From: JARRQB01 sp965368585
GTDB taxonomy: Bacteria > Pseudomonadota > Gammaproteobacteria > Chromatiales > Chromatiaceae
DNA length: 55,714 bases
Assembly (NCBI GenBank): GCA_965368585.1
Contig: CBDUNM010000017.1
Span: 1-55,714, forward strand
Direction: 5' to 3'
The position numbers were made by a program, and so were the translations under genes. The notes beneath the pieces were generated by a model, which had not been told where the DNA came from, did not search any database, and saw only the letters and a program-made list of their open reading frames with translations. Numbering within the stretch: the first letter of the stretch is position 1; every line of letters starts with the position of its first letter. Of the stretch, positions 42,371 to 50,959 are shown piece after piece.

Positions 42371-43120
42371 ATGGCCACGTCACGATTGTTAGTTGCCGGA
42401 CTGCTGGGGTTTACGCTCAGCGCTCACGCGGGTTTTGGCGACCTGCTGAAGTCCGCGGAAGATCTTATAAAAACGGACCAGGGCGCGGCCAGTGGCGGGC
42501 TGGGAGCCGGTCTGTCGGAAGGCGAGATTGGCGGAGGCCTCAAACAGGCCTTGAGCGTCGGCGCCGAGCGCGCCATCGCGCTCCTGGGCGCGTCGGGCGG
42601 ATTCCTGGACGACCCGCAGGTGCGCATCCCGCTCCCGGGTATGTTGGACAAGGCGGGTAAAACATTACGCGCCGTCGGGTATGGTTCGACGGTCGACGAA
42701 TTTGAAACCACCGTCAATCGGGCCGCTGAACAGGCGATACCCAAGACCCTGGAGATCGTCAAAAACGCGGTCGAGGGCATGTCCTGGCAGGACGTGCGCG
42801 GCGTCTTGAACGGTGGCGACGATGCCGCGACCAAGTTCTTACGCGAACGCGCCGGCGGTGACATGTTCGGTGCGGTCCTGCCGATAGTGAAAAACGCCAC
42901 CGAGACGGCCGGTGCCACGGCCGCCTACAAGAATCTCAAGGGGCGGGTGGATTCGTCGTTGGGGGGGGTGGTCTCGACCAAGTCGCTCGATCTGGATGAT
43001 TACGTTACCCAGAAAACCCTGGATGGGTTGTTCCTCAAACTGGCGGCCGAGGAAAAGAAGATTCGCGAAAACCCGGTCGCGCGCAGTACCGAACTCCTCA
43101 AGAAAGTCTTTTCTAAATAG
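42371..43120 (+). CDS. DUF4197 family protein
   Basis: This 249-residue exported protein has a signal peptide (residues 1-20, ending AHA-G). The mature part has GGGLKQALSVGAERAIALLGASGGFLDDPQVRIPLPGMLDKAGKTLRAVG, the core of DUF4197, and KSLDLDDYVTQKTLDGLFLKLAAEEKKIRENP near the end. The family is widespread in proteobacteria and bacteroidetes; its function is unknown. The ATG is preceded by a GGGAGG ribosome site. A hairpin follows the stop. Confidence 0.9.
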   Translation: MATSRLLVAGLLGFTLSAHAGFGDLLKSAEDLIKTDQGAASGGLGAGLSEGEIGGGLKQALSVGAERAIALLGASGGFLDDPQVRIPLPGMLDKAGKTLRAVGYGSTVDEFETTVNRAAEQAIPKTLEIVKNAVEGMSWQDVRGVLNGGDDAATKFLRERAGGDMFGAVLPIVKNATETAGATAAYKNLKGRVDSSLGGVVSTKSLDLDDYVTQKTLDGLFLKLAAEEKKIRENPVARSTELLKKVFSK

Positions 43121-43123
43121 CCG

Positions 43124-43143
43124 CGGCGAACGGGAGTTCGCCG
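43124..43143 (+). terminator. Hairpin after the DUF4197 gene
   Basis: CGGCGAAC, a GGGA tetraloop and GTTCGCCG form a perfect 8-bp stem three bases after the stop. GNRA-like loop and position fit a transcript-end structure; no T-run follows. Confidence 0.6.
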
Positions 43144-43243
43144 TCACGCGCCACGGTGTTGAATCGCGATTCCCGGTCCGATTCGGTGGGCGTGATCGGG
43201 TGAAAATCTGCATAATCGACACAACATAATCGATACGGAGCTA

Positions 43244-45337
43244 ATGATGGGAAAGCTGATTAAATGGCTGCTTGGCCTGCTGATCTTGCTGGTTGTGCTG
43301 GTGGTCGCCGCAATCATTGTGGTTCCCATGGTGGTCGACCCAAACGACTACAAAGACCAGATTGTCGCGAAAGTCAAAGAAGCCACCGGCCGTGACCTGA
43401 TCATTCGGGACCGGCTGGGTTTGTCGGTCTTTCCCAGCCTCGCCGTGCAACTGGGGGGCGTGAGTCTGAGCAATGCACCGGGTTTTGGCGACGAACCGTT
43501 TGCGAAGGTTGAAAAACTTGATCTACGCGTGAAAGTGATGCCTTTGTTGAGCAAGCGCGTCGAGGTCGACACGGTCGTGTTGCAAGGCCTGGGTCTGAAT
43601 CTGGCCAAGGACACGCAGGGCAAGACCAACTGGAAGGATCTGGCGGGCGCGGACAAGGAACCTCAGATCGCTGAGGAAACGACCCAACCGGGTGGCGCGG
43701 GCGACTTCAGCTTCGCGGTGCAGGGCGTCCAGATCGAGGATGCGCGGGTGGTATGGGACGACCGACAGGCGGGGCAAAAAGTTGTCGTGGACAACGTGCG
43801 GGTGACCACGGGTAATCTGTCACCCGGCGCCGACGTGCCGGTCGAGGCCGGTTTGCGCTTGACCAGCGACGCACCGAAACTGTCCGTGGTCGTCGGGCTC
43901 GACGGTACCGTACAGGTCAACAGCGATCTCACCCGGTACGCCGTGGACGGCATCAAGCTGAAGGTGGACGCGGAAGGCGAAGGCCTGCCGAAAGGCGGCG
44001 TGGGTATCGAGTTGGCGGGTGACCTCGCCCTGGATCAGTCCGCCGGCACGATGAGCCTGCGCAATCTCGCGGTCACCGGACCCGAGGTGAAAATCACCGG
44101 GCAGGCCGAAGGCAGCGGCCTGCAGGACACGCCGCAAATCAATGCCCAGCTGGCTTTGGACCAGACCAATCTCAAAAATTTACTCGGCTCCTTTGGCATC
44201 GTTATCGAAACCACCGATCCGGCGGCCTTGACCCAGGTGTCGGGCGACGTCGGACTGAAGGTGTCGGGCGGGTCCGCGGCCGTGGATCCGCTGACCTTGA
44301 AACTGGATGATTCGTCCCTGACCGGCAAGGTGAATCTGGCGTCTTTCGAAGGTCCCGTGGTGCGCGCCACGCTGAATCTCGACCAGATCGACCTGGACCG
44401 TTATCTGCCTCCGCCTGCAGACCAGGTGCCGGCGCAGGAGGCCAAAGCCGCCGAGGCCGTGGCAAATCCGTTTGCCGGGCTGCGAACCCTGGATCTCGAC
44501 GCCACGGTGACGGTCGGCAAGCTCAAAATCAACAACCTGCGTATGTCCGACATGAAAGCCGTAGTCAAATCGAAGCAGGGCGTGCTGCGCATCGATCCGG
44601 CGGCCGCCAGCCTCTACCAGGGCAAATTCGACGGTCTGGTCGAACTCGATGCCCGCAAGGACACGCCGCGGGTGCGCCTGAAGCAGGCGCTGAACGGCAT
44701 CCAGGCCGGACCCTTGCTCAAGGACCTGATCGGCCAAGACCGGTTGCTGGGAACCGGCGATGTGAGTTCCGACATCAGCCTGGTCGGTCTGTCGGAGCAG
44801 CAGATCCGGCGCTCGTTAAACGGCAACGCCAAATTCGCTTTTCGCGATGGCGCAGTCAAAGGGATAAACCTGGCGGAGATGATTCGCAACGCCAAGGCGG
44901 CGCTCGGCATGGGTGAAAAGAGCGCAACCGGCGCCGAAGCGCGCACCGATTTCTCCGAGCTGTCCGCCAGCGCCGTGATCGAGAACGGTGTGATCACCAA
45001 TCAGGATCTGCAGGCGAAATCGCCGCTGCTGCGCGTCACCGGCAAGGGGCAGGTCGATCTGCCGAGCGACAGTATCGATTACCTCGTAACGACCGAAATC
45101 GTCGGCTCGTTGGAAGGACAGGGCGGGAAGGGTTCCGACGAACTCAAAGGTGTACCCATTCCGGTGCGACTTAAAGGCCCGCTTACCAATCCCAAACCTA
45201 CCGTCGATCTGGAAGCGGCGCTGAACGCCACGGCGAAACAGAAGATCGAGGAAAAGAAAGAAGAAATCAAAGCCAAGGCGGAAGAGAAAATCAAAGACGC
45301 CGTAGGCGATAAATTGAAGGGTTTGTTCGGCAAGTAG
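43244..45337 (+). CDS. AsmA family protein
   Basis: AsmA-type proteins are inner-membrane-anchored periplasmic proteins thought to carry phospholipids toward the outer membrane. The 697 residues start with an N-terminal membrane anchor (KWLLGLLILLVVLVVAAIIVVPMVV) followed by the family pattern DPNDYKDQIVAKVKEATGRDLIIRDRLGLSVFPSLAVQLGGVSLSNAPGFG. Long beta-rich repeats follow. The C-terminal AsmA motif is QDLQAKSPLLRVTGKGQVDLPSDSIDYLVTTEIVGSLEGQG, and the end is a charged coil. GGAG precedes the start; the next ATG is one codon later. Confidence 0.92.
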   Translation: MMGKLIKWLLGLLILLVVLVVAAIIVVPMVVDPNDYKDQIVAKVKEATGRDLIIRDRLGLSVFPSLAVQLGGVSLSNAPGFGDEPFAKVEKLDLRVKVMPLLSKRVEVDTVVLQGLGLNLAKDTQGKTNWKDLAGADKEPQIAEETTQPGGAGDFSFAVQGVQIEDARVVWDDRQAGQKVVVDNVRVTTGNLSPGADVPVEAGLRLTSDAPKLSVVVGLDGTVQVNSDLTRYAVDGIKLKVDAEGEGLPKGGVGIELAGDLALDQSAGTMSLRNLAVTGPEVKITGQAEGSGLQDTPQINAQLALDQTNLKNLLGSFGIVIETTDPAALTQVSGDVGLKVSGGSAAVDPLTLKLDDSSLTGKVNLASFEGPVVRATLNLDQIDLDRYLPPPADQVPAQEAKAAEAVANPFAGLRTLDLDATVTVGKLKINNLRMSDMKAVVKSKQGVLRIDPAAASLYQGKFDGLVELDARKDTPRVRLKQALNGIQAGPLLKDLIGQDRLLGTGDVSSDISLVGLSEQQIRRSLNGNAKFAFRDGAVKGINLAEMIRNAKAALGMGEKSATGAEARTDFSELSASAVIENGVITNQDLQAKSPLLRVTGKGQVDLPSDSIDYLVTTEIVGSLEGQGGKGSDELKGVPIPVRLKGPLTNPKPTVDLEAALNATAKQKIEEKKEEIKAKAEEKIKDAVGDKLKGLFGK

Positions 45338-45351
45338 GTTCAGCGAAGATC

Positions 45352-45376
45352 GGCAAGGCCCGGACAGGGCCTTGCC
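45352..45376 (+). terminator. Perfect hairpin after the AsmA gene
   Basis: GGCAAGGCCC, loop GGACA and GGGCCTTGCC form a perfect 10-bp stem between the converging AsmA and methyltransferase genes. It lies 14 bases after the AsmA stop and could serve both directions. Confidence 0.65.
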
Positions 45377-45460
45377 CCTACCCCGGTCGGTGCCTTACGC
45401 GCACCGGGCAGCCCCAGCGATTCAAACCTTGCATGGCGCCGATCCGCCTGCCATCAGGTA

Positions 45461-46300
45461 CTATTTTTCGGCCGTCAGGTAGGCGATCCAGCCGGCATCC
45501 GCCACGCCTTTGGTGGCCGGTTTGAAGTCACCGTCGGGTTCCTCATCTTCGTCCCAACCCTGCCAGTAGACAGTCACCCGCTTGAAGCCGGCCTCTTGCA
45601 GCAGATCCCGCACCTCGGGAAGCGTCCACAGGCGCCAATCGTAGCTGAACGCCTTTGCCAGGCGAGAGCCGTCGGGAAAGGCAAAATGGATATGACAAAT
45701 CACGGTGTGACTGATCGGATCGAAATCGGCCTGGTCCCAGACGTAGGTAAAGCCCTTGCCGCCGTCGTCGATCTCGCGCTCCTCTTCGATTTCCCGATAC
45801 GAATCGTAGCCGCCGTAGCAGTCCAGAAAGAATACACCGTCGTCCTTGAGGACCTTGCGTACCCGCCGGAAGTAACGCAGCAACACCTTACGCTCTTTCA
45901 GCAGCCAGTAGCTGAAATTCATCGCCGAAATCACATCCACCGGGTCGGTATCGACCTTGAGCACGTCCTGTTCCAGCAGCATGACGCGGGCGCGCTGTGC
46001 CGGCTTCAGCCTTATCAGATTATGCTCTCGGCTCCATGCAAGTACTTCGGGATCCAGATCGACGCCGATGGCACGATTCTCGCGATGGCGGCTCACCCAC
46101 TGGCAGCACACATTGGCTGTTCCGCAAAAGTCTTCTCGCAGCAAACGGGCAGGTCGGCCGCGCAGTTTTTTAAAGGTGTCGCGAACGAATTCGACTTCCG
46201 TTTCGGCGCATTGCACCGAGTGTTCATACAACCGATGCCGTTCCGCCTGCTGCGCCATGGTCGGTCCTGATTTCTTCTTCGATTTGCGTTGTTTGGACAT
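45461..46300 (-). CDS. Class I SAM-dependent methyltransferase
   Basis: This 279-residue cytoplasmic protein has a Rossmann methyltransferase fold. After a basic N-terminus (QRKSKKKSG) come REDFCGTANVCC as the SAM-binding motif I region, IGVDLDPEVLAWSREHNL as motif II, and VISAMNFSYWLLKERKVLLRYFRRVRKVLKDDGVFFLDCYGG. The C-terminal half has the segment FKRVTVYWQGWDEDEEPDGDF. The true start could be the internal ATG near 46258, since the first 14 residues are lysine-rich. The substrate is unknown; no neighbour gives a clue. Confidence 0.85.
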   Translation of the reverse strand: MSKQRKSKKKSGPTMAQQAERHRLYEHSVQCAETEVEFVRDTFKKLRGRPARLLREDFCGTANVCCQWVSRHRENRAIGVDLDPEVLAWSREHNLIRLKPAQRARVMLLEQDVLKVDTDPVDVISAMNFSYWLLKERKVLLRYFRRVRKVLKDDGVFFLDCYGGYDSYREIEEEREIDDGGKGFTYVWDQADFDPISHTVICHIHFAFPDGSRLAKAFSYDWRLWTLPEVRDLLQEAGFKRVTVYWQGWDEDEEPDGDFKPATKGVADAGWIAYLTAEK

Positions 46301-46412
46301 GTCGAAATAGGGTCCTGTTGCGGCGTTGACGGCGGACTATACTGTACTTAAGGATGCTAATTGGGCAAGCGTCCGTATCGTTCCGACCAAAGGTGAAGGG
46401 AGGATTTTAACC

Positions 46413-46883
46413 ATGGGTGTCGCAGCGACGCTCCAGGAATATCTGGATGCCCGTCAGGTTGGGTATGAAATTATCGAACACGGTCACACCGATTCGGCGC
46501 TGCGAACCGCAGCATCTGCGCACGTACCGGGTGATCAGATGGCAAAGTCGGTGTTGTTGGGCGATGAGCACAGCTATCTGTTGGCCGTCATTCCCGCGAG
46601 CTATCGGCTCGAGATCGCGCGTTTGAATCAAATGACGGCGAGGTATTTAGAAATGATCGCCGAAGACGAAATGGAGGCCACTTTTGCCGACTGTGAGCGT
46701 GGCGCCATTCCGCCGGTGGGCGAAGCCTACGGTATCGAAACCGTGATCGAAAGCGATCTGGCGCGACAGGAAGCGGTATACTTCGAATCGGGCGACCACA
46801 AGCATTTGATTCGTATGAAGGGCGACGATTTTCGATCGCTGATGGCGCAGGTCCAGCGCGCGCGCGTGAGCCACCATTTATGA
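46413..46883 (+). CDS. YbaK/aminoacyl-tRNA deacylase-associated domain protein
   Basis: This 156-residue protein belongs to the YbaK/ProX group, whose members hydrolyse mischarged aminoacyl-tRNAs in trans. The ATG at 46413 has GGGAGGA upstream; an earlier ATG at 46326 would add 29 residues that do not look like the family. Visible features are YLDARQVGYEIIEHGHTDSALRTAASAHVPGDQMAKSVLL with the conserved Lys, LLAVIPASYRLEIARL, and GAIPPVGEAYGIETVIESDL. The specific tRNA is not predictable here. Confidence 0.87.
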   Translation: MGVAATLQEYLDARQVGYEIIEHGHTDSALRTAASAHVPGDQMAKSVLLGDEHSYLLAVIPASYRLEIARLNQMTARYLEMIAEDEMEATFADCERGAIPPVGEAYGIETVIESDLARQEAVYFESGDHKHLIRMKGDDFRSLMAQVQRARVSHHL

Positions 46884-46899
46884 CCTGAGTACCCGCTGG

Positions 46900-46926
46900 C
46901 ATTGCCAAAATACGCCGACTGATATA
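46900..46926 (+). promoter_or_regulatory. Possible promoter upstream of tRNA-Ser
   Basis: TTGCCA at 46900 and TATAGT at 46921 are separated by 15 bases, slightly short. The pair lies about 105 bases before the tRNA, implying a long leader that contains a GCGCATATGCGC palindrome near 46961 and a 7-bp hairpin at 46996-47012. Confidence 0.35.
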
Positions 46927-47032
46927 GTCTTGCGCGCTTTGTGCGAGAACGTGGCGCGCGGGCGCATATGCGCTGGCACGGTCATCACGATACGGTTGCG
47001 CGCGACGCGCAAAACAAAGCAGCAAGAAATCC

Positions 47033-47123
47033 GGAGAGGTGTCTGAGCGGTTGAAAGAGCACGCCTGGAAAGTGTGTATACGTTAATAGCGTATCGAGGG
47101 TTCGAATCCCTCCCTCTCCGCCA
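47033..47123 (+). tRNA. tRNA-Ser (anticodon GGA)
   Basis: The acceptor stem GGAGAGG pairs with CCTCTCC, followed by G and an encoded CCA. The anticodon loop CTGGAAA gives anticodon GGA (UCC/UCU serine codons). A long variable arm of the serine type (GTATACG...CGTATC region) and the T-arm GGTTCGAATCC are present. The gene lies on the boundary between the conserved region and a gene-poor accessory-looking stretch; tRNA 3' ends are common integration sites. Confidence 0.96.
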
Positions 47124-47710
47124 ATTTCTATAATAAAAACAGCTGTTTAAGTCCGAATTTTTAGGAATCTCAAAATCCCTCGGTCCGGTCTGGTTTAGCA
47201 CGACTTTTCAAACAGTTGCCAGCACGATCGCAGCAAGTTGTCGTCGTCAGCGCACGTCAAGATAGCCACGTTTCTAGACACGATTGTCACTGGCTCCGGC
47301 ACGGCAGATTTTATCCTGAACCCGGAGTCGCTCGTCTCGGTTCCTCGGCGAAGGTGGTGGTAGCCAATCTCGAATGTGATGCGCCTGGTATCAGCCCTGA
47401 ATTGGTCACTGATCTGGAGGGCCCTGAATTGGTCACTGATCTGGAGGGGGGTGGGGTCTCTGATGGGCGTACAAGGACTGTCAGCGCGTCGATCTTCTTT
47501 ACGGTTCGAGACGGTTGGTCTCAACGTACACCGGCCATTACCAAGCACCATGACCAAGGTTTCAGAACGCATAGCGCTGACGTCGCGAGTTTCGGCAGGA
47601 GACGACACCTTGCCGCCGGTGGGACCTCTCCCGGTGAACGGCGGGTCAGTAACATGAGCGGACCCAGCACCCATGGACCAGGCACCAACAGCTCCAGCCA
47701 AAGCAGAAGT
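47124..47710. other. Gene-poor region between tRNA-Ser and the RND efflux gene
   Basis: About 590 bases with no recognisable gene. Open frames exist on both strands but lack family motifs and convincing ribosome sites. Its most visible feature is a perfect tandem duplication (47394-47447). The stretch may be remnant mobile DNA next to the tRNA, but no integrase or transposase motif was identified. Confidence 0.4.
47394..47447. repeat. 27-bp perfect tandem duplication
   Basis: The unit GCCCTGAATTGGTCACTGAT plus CTGGAGG occurs twice with no gap, at 47394-47420 and 47421-47447. The unit is nine codons long in each frame, so it keeps any reading frame open. It could be a young duplication or part of a mobile-element end. 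Confidence 0.9.
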
Positions 47711-50700
47711 TCAATTGGTCTGCGAATTCGCCCATTTTCTATAGAAAAGTGGGACCGCAAAGCCAGATAGCAGGGCCGAACTGAGTGCGCCAAAGATCAA
47801 GGCTATTGCCAATCCCCCGAACACTGGATCGGGAATCATGATTGCAGTGCCCAACACAATCGCCATAGTAGTGAGCAGAATCGGGCGCAGGCGCACGGCA
47901 CCAGCTTCGCGGACCGCTTCATCAAGCGGATATCCTTGTGCCTGGTACTCACGGGCGAAATCGATCAACAGCAAGGAGTTGCGCACTACCACACCGGCGA
48001 GCGCAATAACGCCAACCATCGAAGCGGCGGAAAACGCTTGACCAAACAACCAGTGGCCGGGAAAGACGCCGATGAAAGCGAGAGGAACTGCCGTCATGGC
48101 CAACAGCGGCAATCCAAAGGAGCGGTAATACGCAACCAGGAAAAGATAGACAGCCATCAAAGCCAAGCTTAACGCCAAGCCCATGTCCCGAAAGGCGTCG
48201 AGCGTCAGTCGCAATTCGCCTTCCCACAACAGCTGGTACCCTTGAAGGGCGCTGGGCCGGACATCATTGAACCTGAGATTACCTGTGGACAGCTCCTGGT
48301 TCTCAGGCAATGTCATACCGTCCAGCCGCTCGTCCAAATCAAGCACCGCATACACGGGCGCTGAAGCAGCCAGTTCGCCGCCCACGTAGTGCACTCGCTC
48401 ACCGTTTTTGTGATGAATTGGCTTGGCCTGTGTTGTGACCGTGACCTCCATCAGTTCAGACAATGGTACCTGTTGCCCGCCCGGGGAAGTGATGTACGCA
48501 CGTTCTAGCAGATGAGGTTCGACCCGATATGCACGCGGAATGTGCAAGCGTACCGGGACCGAATATCGCTCCTGTGGAACGCGAGCATGGCCTAGTACTT
48601 CGCCGCTCAGCCAGCGAGTAGCAGCCGTGCCGACGTGTGCCGGATTGATGCCGACCAGGGCTATCTTGTCGTGCCTCGCGCGCAAGCGATGTTCAGTCAC
48701 ATCGTATGGAACACTCGCCCATACCTCAGCCATGTCATGGGTGTCAGCCATCTCGGCTGAAACCTGTCGGGCAAGCGTGGCCAGCTGTTCATGATCGGGT
48801 CCGTACACTTCAGCAAGCACCGTAGCCCGCACCGGAGGGCCAGGCGGGTCTTCAAGGAGTTGAATGATCCCGCCGGGGTAACCGTCAGCGATTTCGTCGA
48901 TCGCAGAACGAAGGGTGCGCACGATCTCGATGGAACTGACATCTCGATCGTCCTTGGACGTGAGATTTACCCTGATCTCGGCATACTGCGGGCCGATATT
49001 GGCGGTGCTACCCTTAAGCTGCCCGTTGAAATCGACGACCGCAGGGTACCCGATATGCGTCTGGTAGTTGAGCACTTCAGGGTGGCCTCGAAGTAGTTCA
49101 CCGACTTCGCGGGCCGCCCTGTCTGTCACCACCAGCGGCGTAGCCTCCGGCAAATGGATGTGCACGAGGAAGGTGTTCTTGTTGTCCTTCGGCAGAAAGG
49201 CAAGTGGAACGCCAAACGGTGAGACTGCACCGCCGATACCTGCGGGTCGAAGAAACTGCCAGGCGGGTTGCAACAGCGAGGCAAGCAGCGCCACGAGCAG
49301 CAGAAGATAAAAACCATGGCGCAGTCCTCGTCTTTTGAGCAGAGGGTCTATCAGTCGATAGTAGACGTCCTGCAATGCCGTTCTTCGGCCTGAATTGTGG
49401 TACTTGACCGGGACTAGGTAACGCCGCGAAAGCCAGGGCGTAATGGTATAGGCGATGACCAGGGAGGCCGTCATGGCGACCGGCACATTGAACGTTATTG
49501 GGTAGAAATATTGCCCCAACATCCCGGTGACCAGTATCAACGACAGAAACACAACCACAACGGTGAACGTGGCCAGCGTGGTGGGGTTGCCTATCTCATG
49601 GGTCGCCTTGACGGCCGCTTCCGACCTGTCAGAGCGAGACGCCCCTGCCGGTAGTCCCTGGTAGTGCCGGTGGGTGTTCTCTATCACTACGATTGCATCG
49701 TCAACCAACATACCCAGTGCCAGGATCAACGCATAGAGGGTGATGCGGTTAAGTGTGGGACCGGCCATCAGGTCCATTCCCATGACGACGGCAAATACCA
49801 GCGGGATGGTGATCGCCACCAGCAGCGCCGCACGCCAACCTAAGAATATCCACAACACAGCGCTTACCGCAGCAACAGCAATAAATAGATGTTTCACCAG
49901 TGTGGATACAGTGTTGTCTGCCTTTATGCCGTCGTCACGGGTAACAACAAGCTGCACGTTTGGGGGCAGGAAACCTTCTTTCATGGCTGATACCCGCTCA
50001 CGCAGGGCTTCCGTCAACGTGACGGCATTGACGCCCGAACGTTTGGCCACCGCCACAGTGACAGCTGCCATCTCAGGCTCGCTTGGCTCAGCGGCGCGCG
50101 GATCGGCAGGCCCGAAAGCAAAGCGGGTCATTTGCGTGAGTTCTGAAGGCGGGCCGTCATGAACCGTTGCAAGGTCACTTACGCGGACAAGGCGACGATC
50201 CACATTCGTGACGACGATTTGCGCAATCTGCTCGGCGGCCTGCAATTGATCGTCGAGACGCAAGCTGTGGTTTTGACCCTGATCAACGCGAGCGGCGATG
50301 GGCCGGGACAAGTCTGCTGACCTGATGGCCTGCGCTAACTGATCGAGACTGACGGAATACGCTTGCACTTTTTCAGGGGTGGTCTCCAGCCGAATTTCTC
50401 TGGAGCGTCCGCCGACCACATAGCTTTGTCCCACGCCCTTCACCGAGCGCAGTCGCTCGGCCACACGTTCTGCCATACGCCTGAGTGCGTAGTCGTCATA
50501 CACGGCGGAGGTCAGCGTGAGGGTGAATACCGGAACGTCGTCCACATCGATGGAGCGAATATATGGGGCTTGCGCACCATCAGGCAGTGGGAAACGAAAC
50601 ACCCGGTCATAGAGTCGAACCAAGGCCCGTTCCTTGTCCTGGCCGACTTCGAACTCGGCTTGTACAATCGCTTTTCCATCAAGCGCGGTGCCATAGACAT

Positions 50701-50959
50701 GTTTCACACCGTCTATGGCGAGTAACTCGGCCTCCAAAGGTGTCAGCAAGCGGTGCTCGACTTCCTCCGGCAAGGCGCCCGGCAGGTCAATGCTGACCTC
50801 AGCGGCAGGCACGATGATCTGTGGGTTCTCTTCACGCGGCGTAAAGGTCAACCCAATCAGACCAAACAACAGCAGGGCCAGTATCGACAGAGGGGTCAGG
50901 CGGGACTCGATAAACGTGTTCGCCAACTTCCCAGGAAGATTCAGCCTTGGCAGGCTCAC
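47711..50959 (-). CDS. RND-family efflux transporter permease
   Basis: This is a 1082-residue inner-membrane pump of the HAE/AcrB superfamily. Features are the N-terminal PREENPQIIVPAAEVSIDLPGALPEEVEHRLLTPLE and TM4 with the adjacent acidic pair in LGMLVDDAIVVIENTHRHY, the proton relay of drug pumps. TM10 has GVVVRNSLLLIDF, with Arg where AcrB has the relay Lys. Twelve membrane segments and two large periplasmic loops are expected. The start overlaps the adaptor gene by 4 bases. No outer-membrane TolC-type gene follows, so a channel encoded elsewhere is implied. The substrate is not predictable; the GC content of this operon looks lower than the flagellar block. Confidence 0.92.
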   Translation of the reverse strand: MSLPRLNLPGKLANTFIESRLTPLSILALLLFGLIGLTFTPREENPQIIVPAAEVSIDLPGALPEEVEHRLLTPLEAELLAIDGVKHVYGTALDGKAIVQAEFEVGQDKERALVRLYDRVFRFPLPDGAQAPYIRSIDVDDVPVFTLTLTSAVYDDYALRRMAERVAERLRSVKGVGQSYVVGGRSREIRLETTPEKVQAYSVSLDQLAQAIRSADLSRPIAARVDQGQNHSLRLDDQLQAAEQIAQIVVTNVDRRLVRVSDLATVHDGPPSELTQMTRFAFGPADPRAAEPSEPEMAAVTVAVAKRSGVNAVTLTEALRERVSAMKEGFLPPNVQLVVTRDDGIKADNTVSTLVKHLFIAVAAVSAVLWIFLGWRAALLVAITIPLVFAVVMGMDLMAGPTLNRITLYALILALGMLVDDAIVVIENTHRHYQGLPAGASRSDRSEAAVKATHEIGNPTTLATFTVVVVFLSLILVTGMLGQYFYPITFNVPVAMTASLVIAYTITPWLSRRYLVPVKYHNSGRRTALQDVYYRLIDPLLKRRGLRHGFYLLLLVALLASLLQPAWQFLRPAGIGGAVSPFGVPLAFLPKDNKNTFLVHIHLPEATPLVVTDRAAREVGELLRGHPEVLNYQTHIGYPAVVDFNGQLKGSTANIGPQYAEIRVNLTSKDDRDVSSIEIVRTLRSAIDEIADGYPGGIIQLLEDPPGPPVRATVLAEVYGPDHEQLATLARQVSAEMADTHDMAEVWASVPYDVTEHRLRARHDKIALVGINPAHVGTAATRWLSGEVLGHARVPQERYSVPVRLHIPRAYRVEPHLLERAYITSPGGQQVPLSELMEVTVTTQAKPIHHKNGERVHYVGGELAASAPVYAVLDLDERLDGMTLPENQELSTGNLRFNDVRPSALQGYQLLWEGELRLTLDAFRDMGLALSLALMAVYLFLVAYYRSFGLPLLAMTAVPLAFIGVFPGHWLFGQAFSAASMVGVIALAGVVVRNSLLLIDFAREYQAQGYPLDEAVREAGAVRLRPILLTTMAIVLGTAIMIPDPVFGGLAIALIFGALSSALLSGFAVPLFYRKWANSQTN

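Noticed and set aside
46878..47201. Minus-strand ORF of 107 aa across the tRNA-Ser gene
   Set aside because: It is the antisense of the tRNA (the RGRDSNPRY type of spurious protein seen in many databases); no ribosome site.
47195..47770. ORFs on both strands in the gap after tRNA-Ser (168 aa minus, 184 aa plus)
   Set aside because: No family motif, no good ribosome site; open length is helped by the tandem duplication and by overlap with the RND gene end.
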